Assembly: GCF_029227915.1 (NCBI RefSeq)
Contig: NC_079877.1
Location: forward strand, 13,641,351-13,701,350
Source: Hydractinia symbiolongicarpus
Lineage: Eukaryota > Cnidaria > Hydrozoa > Anthoathecata > Hydractiniidae
Direction: 5' to 3'
Length of the DNA: 60,000 bases
Shown here: one piece after another, positions 57,901-60,000 of the stretch
How the letters are laid out: every line of letters begins with the position of its first letter
Numbering within the stretch: the first letter of the stretch is position 1
The notes under the pieces: generated by a model
Seen by the model: the letters and a program-made list of their open reading frames with translations, nothing else
What the model was told of the DNA's origin: nothing
Database searches by the model: none
Program-made: the position numbers and the translations under genes

Positions 57901-58985
57901 TACTAACAAATTGTTGTACTGATAAGGTTAAAAGGTTTAATTCTGTTTTTTATAAACTTAAAATCTAATCAGACTATTTAAAGTTGTTGACCGCGAACCA
58001 TGCTAGCATGACGTATGCTATACGTATCTCTGGCGGTAATATAGTTACATTCAGAAGGGTCAGTCGTAAAATGGAATACCGAACAATGTTCAACTTTTCG
58101 TTAAAACTTCCATCCGTCATAGAAATATGTTTGTACGAAGTTCGGAGCGACGATGAGATTTATAAAACTGATTTTTTCGCATAGGAACTTCGTATACGAT
58201 GCGAAGAAAAACGCCTTAAGTACGAAGCTCTTGAGGCAAAAACCATGCATGATAACCGCAGATTACATGAAGAATACGAAGAGCAGGCTAAACTTGTGGA
58301 GGAGAGTCATAAAATGGAATTGGAGAAATTAAAGATGAACTTTATTGTTGAGCATTCGAATTCAAAAGTTGCTGAACTCAGCGGAAAAATAAAGAGTTAC
58401 GAATTAATGGTGGAACATTTAAAAGAAAGTTTGGAAGAAGCAAAAGAAGATCGTGAAAGTTTGTCTGTGGCAAAAGTACGTTGTTTTCTGAACGTATATA
58501 TGAAGGAATAAAATTTCAACGTATATAGCATTATTAACAATAAATATTCTTATGCGTTCGCATTATCTCTTGATAAAAATAAACTGTGATGAAATTTTTC
58601 TTATTCTGGTATTGTGTCTTATTTTTAGAAAAAAGAAGAAACATTGCGCGAAGATATATCCCGCCTTCAAGATGAACTCACCGAAGCGCGAAAACATTAC
58701 ACGCCTGAAATGCATCATTACAAACTATTAGAGGCTAAAATACAGAACATGGAAACACGCTATACTAATCGAGAAAAGGAACTGCAATCACTAATTGAGA
58801 GAACTCGACATAAAGCAACAGTTGATCGAGACATAGTGGAGGACAAATGGAGGGATATTTTGCGGAATAAGGATCGCGAAGTGCAACATTTTCGTGAGGA
58901 GCTAGACAGTATTATCGAAGTTTTAGAAGAATTGCAAAGGCAAGGTGTTATTTTACCGAACCATAGAATTAATACACAGATATAA
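33958..58985 (+). CDS. CEP162: CEP162 centrosomal/ciliary coiled-coil protein, complete, 22 exons
   Basis: Exons: 33958-34038, 40196-40390, 40464-40539, 44034-44091, 44322-44389, 45120-45312, 45410-45483, 45672-45853, 46475-46505, 46997-47077, 47163-47339, 47430-47579, 48420-48731, 49086-49219, 52366-52519, 52889-53175, 54314-54482, 55025-55264, 55892-56157, 56707-57489, 58185-58475, 58629-58985 (4359 nt, 1452 residues; human CEP162 about 1400). All introns are GT-AG and in phase. Family marks are FEKFLNESLSDES at the start, KPWW followed by acidic residues (about 63-66), FDTLEEIKDKEAFFSSIE, NGYQQENERLY, LQKRLNWYADNQQLLD, VKEMEEIIKRRYPNSIPAMI (about 977-996) and ELDSIIEVLEELQRQGVILP near the end. 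The first half is low-complexity and acidic/serine-rich; from about residue 655 it is nearly continuous coiled coil. In vertebrates CEP162 sits at centriole distal ends, binds axonemal microtubules and is needed to build the ciliary transition zone. Exon 2 has an in-phase alternative donor after 40345. Confidence 0.94.
35145..36551 (-). CDS. DEG/ENaC family sodium channel subunit, paralogue 3 (468 aa), nested in CEP162 intron 1
   Basis: Intact frame. The frame can be read from 36629, but only through a TTG; the first true ATG (36549-36551, MNQQNTNETY) gives 468 residues, matching paralogues 1 and 2, so I place the start there. Features: TTAHGF His-Gly motif, membrane segment 1 (KVFWICVITACFAVAAYQG), cysteine-rich ectodomain, and LLADFGGHLGLWGGFS with the GFS filter before membrane segment 2. 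Its second half of the ectodomain resembles paralogue 1 (IPGIADAIG, SGLFFHNKDDDEADERLN) while its first part is closer to paralogue 2 (LFQGMSMIAAQNGSAVF), a mosaic pattern suggesting gene conversion. It runs antisense to CEP162. Confidence 0.92.
   Translation of the reverse strand: MNQQNTNETYTKKKKKRFSKQFNQFAQNTTAHGFLHVVMSENRSIKVFWICVITACFAVAAYQGHQLITQYREKPLATKIWVEKEAVQTFPLVAICNQNPILKDKFSDLLNTTAFRQQRSTIKELLNKALSSHKLKYYLFAHLFQGMSMIAAQNGSAVFRYGNTFNDTILSCTYSQVYNCENLKQWRQFWHYKYGNCFAFNTGFDQDGNEIEPIKTKPGFDNGLYLTISINRKQYIPGIADAIGALLFIGSQEHSVDMYHGSIFFQPGMEHYVAFQKKKRIRIDPFNNNSCIKNYTEYFSSLSAQIKITKYSTKICRDYCYDNNFINACNCTSDDLRKQNYRLCDNTDFSCLLNVAIGLKSVDNQCLAQCKFPCEETYYTVLTSSGLFFHNKDDDEADERLNIYIYSKSTEVEVTEDKLLYHWENLLADFGGHLGLWGGFSVLTIMEIIAFAIAVLWNCTKVVFKKIN
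37215..40021 (-). mobile_element. Tandem array of four non-autonomous Helitron-like units
   Basis: Units: 37215-37966, 37967-38687, 38688-39275 and 39276-40021 (752, 721, 588 and 746 bp). On the plus strand each begins CTAGT(C/T)GAT(A)AAGGCCC followed by a hairpin like GTGGAAAAATCCAC, and ends ..CGTATTATTATA(A/T)(A)GAGA or TAGA. On the minus strand this is a Helitron: 5' TCT(C/A)TTATAATAATACG and a 3' hairpin plus CTAG. Units abut head to tail with no spacer. Only the outer ends have the A (37214) and T (40022) flanks of a Helitron target, so the array looks like one insertion amplified or inserted as a concatemer. Each unit's body carries the GATCAAGAAAATGTATAGGA and GATGACGTCATCAACCCGTC blocks, some with many TGACGTCA palindromes. 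No Rep/helicase. Confidence 0.8.
40850..41000 (-). repeat. Decayed inverted copies of the 21-bp satellite unit
   Basis: Repeated motifs such as GATTATGTGATAAACTTCTT and GTGATAAACTC, then TTTATTTGATAAAAATT, are inverted versions of the unit that makes up 41960-43830. They lie in opposite orientation on the left side of about 1 kb of unrelated sequence. Together the two sides suggest that the satellite grew from the inverted ends of one former transposon. Confidence 0.55.
41705..41774 (+). mobile_element. 3' end of a Helitron-like element
   Basis: AAAGGACGGGCGACC, then the hairpin GTGGATTTTTCCAC, then GGGTTAACGACTA is the standard 3' end of this family with the last G missing. The mini-Helitron at 41775 begins directly after it, so one element appears inserted at, or joined to, the end of another. 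Confidence 0.7.
41775..41919 (+). mobile_element. Mini-Helitron, 145 bp
   Basis: Begins TCTATATTATAATACCCG preceded by A and ends in a weak TTGATTTTTCCACGG stem followed by GCTAACGACTAG, with T next. These are the features of a Helitron end pair with A/T insertion. It is so short that it carries only the two termini plus a (GTCT/GTCC)n stretch. Confidence 0.75.
41960..43835 (+). repeat. 21-bp satellite, about 86 copies, with higher-order repeats
   Basis: The unit is CATAATNNAATAAGTTTA plus CTA, or with TATAAT in place of CATAAT and TCA in place of CTA. Variants alternate in a fixed order. A block of about 12 units (CATAATGG, CATAATGG, CATAATCG, TATAATCA, CATAATCA, TATAATGG, ...TCACATAATGG...) recurs near 42120, 42525 and 43285, which shows higher-order duplication. 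The array is open over its whole length in one frame on each strand (616 codons plus, 494 minus), producing 7-residue repeats. This follows from the unit being 21 bp without an in-frame stop and is not evidence of a protein. It lies in CEP162 intron 3. Confidence 0.95.
44845..44945. repeat. AT-only simple repeat
   Basis: About 100 bp of TTATTATAATTATTA-type sequence with several nested inverted copies, in CEP162 intron 5. Confidence 0.8.
45876..46415. repeat. Degenerate 22-24-bp tandem repeat
   Basis: Units read about GATGTTTTGATGGGGTNGTCAT, repeated some 23 times with frequent substitutions and 1-2 base indels, filling most of CEP162 intron 8 (45854-46474). The lack of multiples of three and frequent stops rule out coding use. 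Confidence 0.85.
47803..48138. repeat. 15-bp satellite, about 22 copies
   Basis: Nearly perfect copies of ATTTATAGTCGTCAT in CEP162 intron 12 (47580-48419). Two copies have AATTATAG and one has TTTACAG. Because the unit is 15 bp long, four of the six frames stay open (for example RHIYS repeats on plus, KYDDY and NMTTI repeats on minus). These apparent proteins are by-products of the repeat. Confidence 0.95.
50131..51021 (-). CDS. Unrecognised 296-residue protein nested in CEP162 intron 14
   Basis: Single ATG-started frame, with more CG-containing codons than its surroundings, so it looks truly coding. I do not recognise the family. Features: a basic start (RKKKISWRQKRELW, about 27-40), an acidic run (SEFDDVPEVP), and three similar basic-Ser sites: RRKTASF (about 63-69), KRSASL (about 162-167) and KWRSASL (about 189-195). 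Such R/K-x-x-S sites are typical targets of basophilic kinases and, when phosphorylated, of 14-3-3 proteins; that use is inference. The C-terminus has YYRRISNWFIWMLDGF, a possible amphipathic or membrane-touching helix. No signal peptide, no clear membrane span, mostly disordered in composition. It could be a full single-exon gene or the main exon of a longer one. Confidence 0.65.
   Translation of the reverse strand: MEGLPNVIVRPPSTWSQTNREGHNTRKKKISWRQKRELWQENHNFDSVDSTLSEFDDVPEVPRRKTASFVDFSGGLKENPFLVQRYDSLSIPQESVTKLHNNNNMHYLAPSLNETSDRLIFTNSKLNGRDKHKSVSTTALNDFKREFDDDSTLSQKIVRAKQKRSASLTPFSESERHDMEIFEKKLTGRKWRSASLIAAQSIIEQDIPLLKNNCCEELAIEAKINIINQCQLLTPDPSDTFTNEEMSRRRKKGVCERDKRDRLLVSTTLQYYRRISNWFIWMLDGFNKEEKDDETN
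52015..52046. repeat. Hairpin with 14-base arms
   Basis: TATTTCGAACATGT and its exact inverted copy flank GTTT. Located in CEP162 intron 14; function unknown. Confidence 0.8.
53176..54313 (+). other. CEP162 intron 16
   Basis: AT-rich intron with short local duplications (TTTGTCATCATTTGT near 53660). No gene or named element seen. Confidence 0.45.
55435..55606 (-). mobile_element. Mini-Helitron, 172 bp, in CEP162 intron 18
   Basis: Plus strand: CTAGTCGTTGCCCGTGGAAAAATCC at the left after A (55434), and ..GACGGCTATTATTATAGAGA at the right. Reverse complemented it starts TCTCTATAATAATAGCCGTC and ends in a short stem plus CTAG, as in the 37-41 kb elements. The right flank is A instead of the expected T, so the right limit may be off by a base or two. 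Confidence 0.65.
56432..56531. repeat. Two adjacent hairpins in CEP162 intron 19
   Basis: GACGTCATTG (56432-56441) pairs with CAATGACGTC (56453-56462). GTACGTTGAACC (56503-56514) pairs exactly with GGTTCAACGTAC (56520-56531) around GCGTA. The stretch is richer in CG than the intron around it. It could be a small fold-back element. Confidence 0.7.
57490..58184 (+). other. CEP162 intron 20
   Basis: AT-rich; a plus-strand frame at 57984-58184 runs through the splice acceptor of exon 21 and is not a separate gene. Nothing else recognised. Confidence 0.5.
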
Positions 58986-58989
58986 TTGA

Positions 58990-59012
58990 TTTATTTATTT
59001 AATAATTTATTA
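58990..59012 (-). terminator. Poly(A) signals for the minus-strand gene at the right edge
   Basis: On the minus strand AATAAA occurs three times (58990-58995, 58994-58999, 59007-59012), about 210-230 bp after the stop at 59222. The signals begin only a few bases beyond the CEP162 stop codon, so the two convergent transcripts probably overlap at their 3' ends. No AATAAA for CEP162 itself was found on the plus strand before 59200. Confidence 0.5.
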
Positions 59013-59221
59013 TTGTACAATATGTTTTTTAAACTTTAGAAGATTATAGAGCTGTTTTGTGTGGAAATGTAACTCAAGTTTTATGTGTAAAATTCGCGTG
59101 CTTGCAATTAAGAATAATAATAGGCAAACCCATCTTGGGCTAATTAGTTAATTGTTTCAACACCACTCATGCTTGAACTGGTGTTGTAATTAGCAACATA
59201 TGCGCATGCGTGTTTCTTGAT

Positions 59222-59757
59222 TTACATTCGTTGCAGAAAATAGGACTCGTTGTTTCCGTAGCTTTCCATCTGATTATTTTGTTGATAATGGACTCGATTA
59301 TCTTGATAGTCAGAAGCGTACGGGTGATATCGAGTCGAACTTTCGTACCTACTAGCTTCCATTAGAGATTTTGTGCGTTCTTGTAGCTGCCTCACAATTT
59401 CCAAATCATCACTATAATACATATCTCCTTCTGATTGGCTAGTATTTTGATTGATTAGGTTTGATTGGTTTATATTTGGCGCGTATTGTAGTGATTGATT
59501 AAAATTCGTTTGAGCTTTGAGGGTTGTTGAATCGAAGGATTCGTATCTTGCTGGCTCATCATACGGGAACATAAATTGTCTTTGTTGTGGATTAATATTG
59601 CGCCTGTAGTTTGTGTTTGGACTTGGATAACTAAAGAAGGCAGTATCGTCTTTTCCAGAAGGTGGGGTTAATGAACCTCTACCTGAAGACGAGGTTGATG
59701 AATATCTTGTCCGAAATGTTTCCATGTAACTTGGTGAGGATACACTTGCAAGCAAAC
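59222..59757 (-). CDS. Last exon of an unrecognised minus-strand gene (178 codons visible)
   Basis: On the minus strand a T-rich acceptor (CTTTCTTATTCAG) precedes GTTTGCTTGCAAG at 59757, and the frame runs to TAA at 59222. The frame has no ATG near its beginning (it opens with TTG), as expected for a 3' exon whose start lies beyond 60000. The product is rich in Ser, Tyr, Gln and Asn, with a short charged helix (DDLEIVRQLQERTKSLMEAS). It includes a GRGSLTPPSGK stretch with proline-directed phosphorylation sites and several Tyr-rich segments (YHPYASDY). I do not recognise it; composition suggests a disordered tail of a scaffold or signalling protein. Confidence 0.6.
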
Positions 59758-60000
59758 CTGAATAAGAAAGATGATTTTAATTATAAATTTAAAAAACCAT
59801 GCCAGGTATTATTTTGACAGAAAAAAGATAATTTTTGTCATAACCACAGGAAAGGTGTCTTGAAAACTTGTTTCTATTATAGAACGAGCAATATCGTACT
59901 CAGGACCTCTGTTTGTTTTATATCAGACGGCGAGGTAATAAAAGAGGAAAAAGCCCTGGGAACGGGGTTGTTTATTACGTGTAAACTTTTATAAAAACAA
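59758..60000. other. Intron of the minus-strand edge gene
   Basis: Likely the intron upstream of the last exon of the minus-strand gene; AT-rich, and no further exon recognised before the window ends. Confidence 0.4.

Noticed and set aside
1-60000. tRNA, rRNA or other structured RNA genes
   Set aside because: I looked for tRNA-like arms and conserved boxes and found none I could support by eye; a covariance-model search would decide.

Overview
The window looks like nuclear DNA of a cnidarian, most likely a hydrozoan. It is AT-rich, its genes carry many short GT-AG introns, it has intronless DEG/ENaC channel genes resembling the HyNaC type, and its introns are full of Helitron-like elements, small inverted-repeat transposons and a LINE of a type common in cnidarians. 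The species cannot be named from this sequence.

Layout. 1-2743 is intergenic with an old Helitron remnant. 2744-19973 (+) is a complete ALG9 gene (ER mannosyltransferase of N-glycan assembly): 18 exons, 599 residues. Its first exon lies 8.5 kb upstream of the second, and the intron between them is a nest of transposons. 19974-33957 is a duplicated and decayed zone. It holds two intact minus-strand DEG/ENaC genes (22228-23619 and 25091-26497), broken copies of CEP162 exons 1 and 12, and two fragments of one LINE family in opposite orientation. 33958-58985 (+) is a complete CEP162 gene (centriole and cilium-base coiled-coil protein): 22 exons, 1452 residues, about 25 kb. Two minus-strand single-ORF genes sit in its introns: a third DEG/ENaC channel (35145-36551, intron 1) and an unrecognised 296-residue protein (50131-51021, intron 14). 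The last exon of another minus-strand gene (59222-59757) meets CEP162 tail to tail at the right edge.

Main point. Fragments of CEP162 exon 1 (20915-20982) and exon 12 (26935-27130 twice in tandem, and 33193-33300) lie upstream of the real gene, interleaved with DEG/ENaC paralogues, and one DEG/ENaC gene still sits in CEP162 intron 1. The simplest reading is that a block holding the 5' part of CEP162 with a channel gene in its first intron was copied in tandem. The CEP162 exons in the extra copies then decayed while the channels stayed open.

Repeats are unusually rich: four Helitron-like units in tandem (37215-40021), a 145-bp mini-Helitron, a 21-bp satellite of about 86 copies with higher-order structure, a 15-bp satellite of about 22 copies, a 52-bp array, and a four-level nest of elements in ALG9 intron 1. 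Exon structures were derived by hand from splice sites, reading phase and family knowledge. They have not been tested against transcripts.
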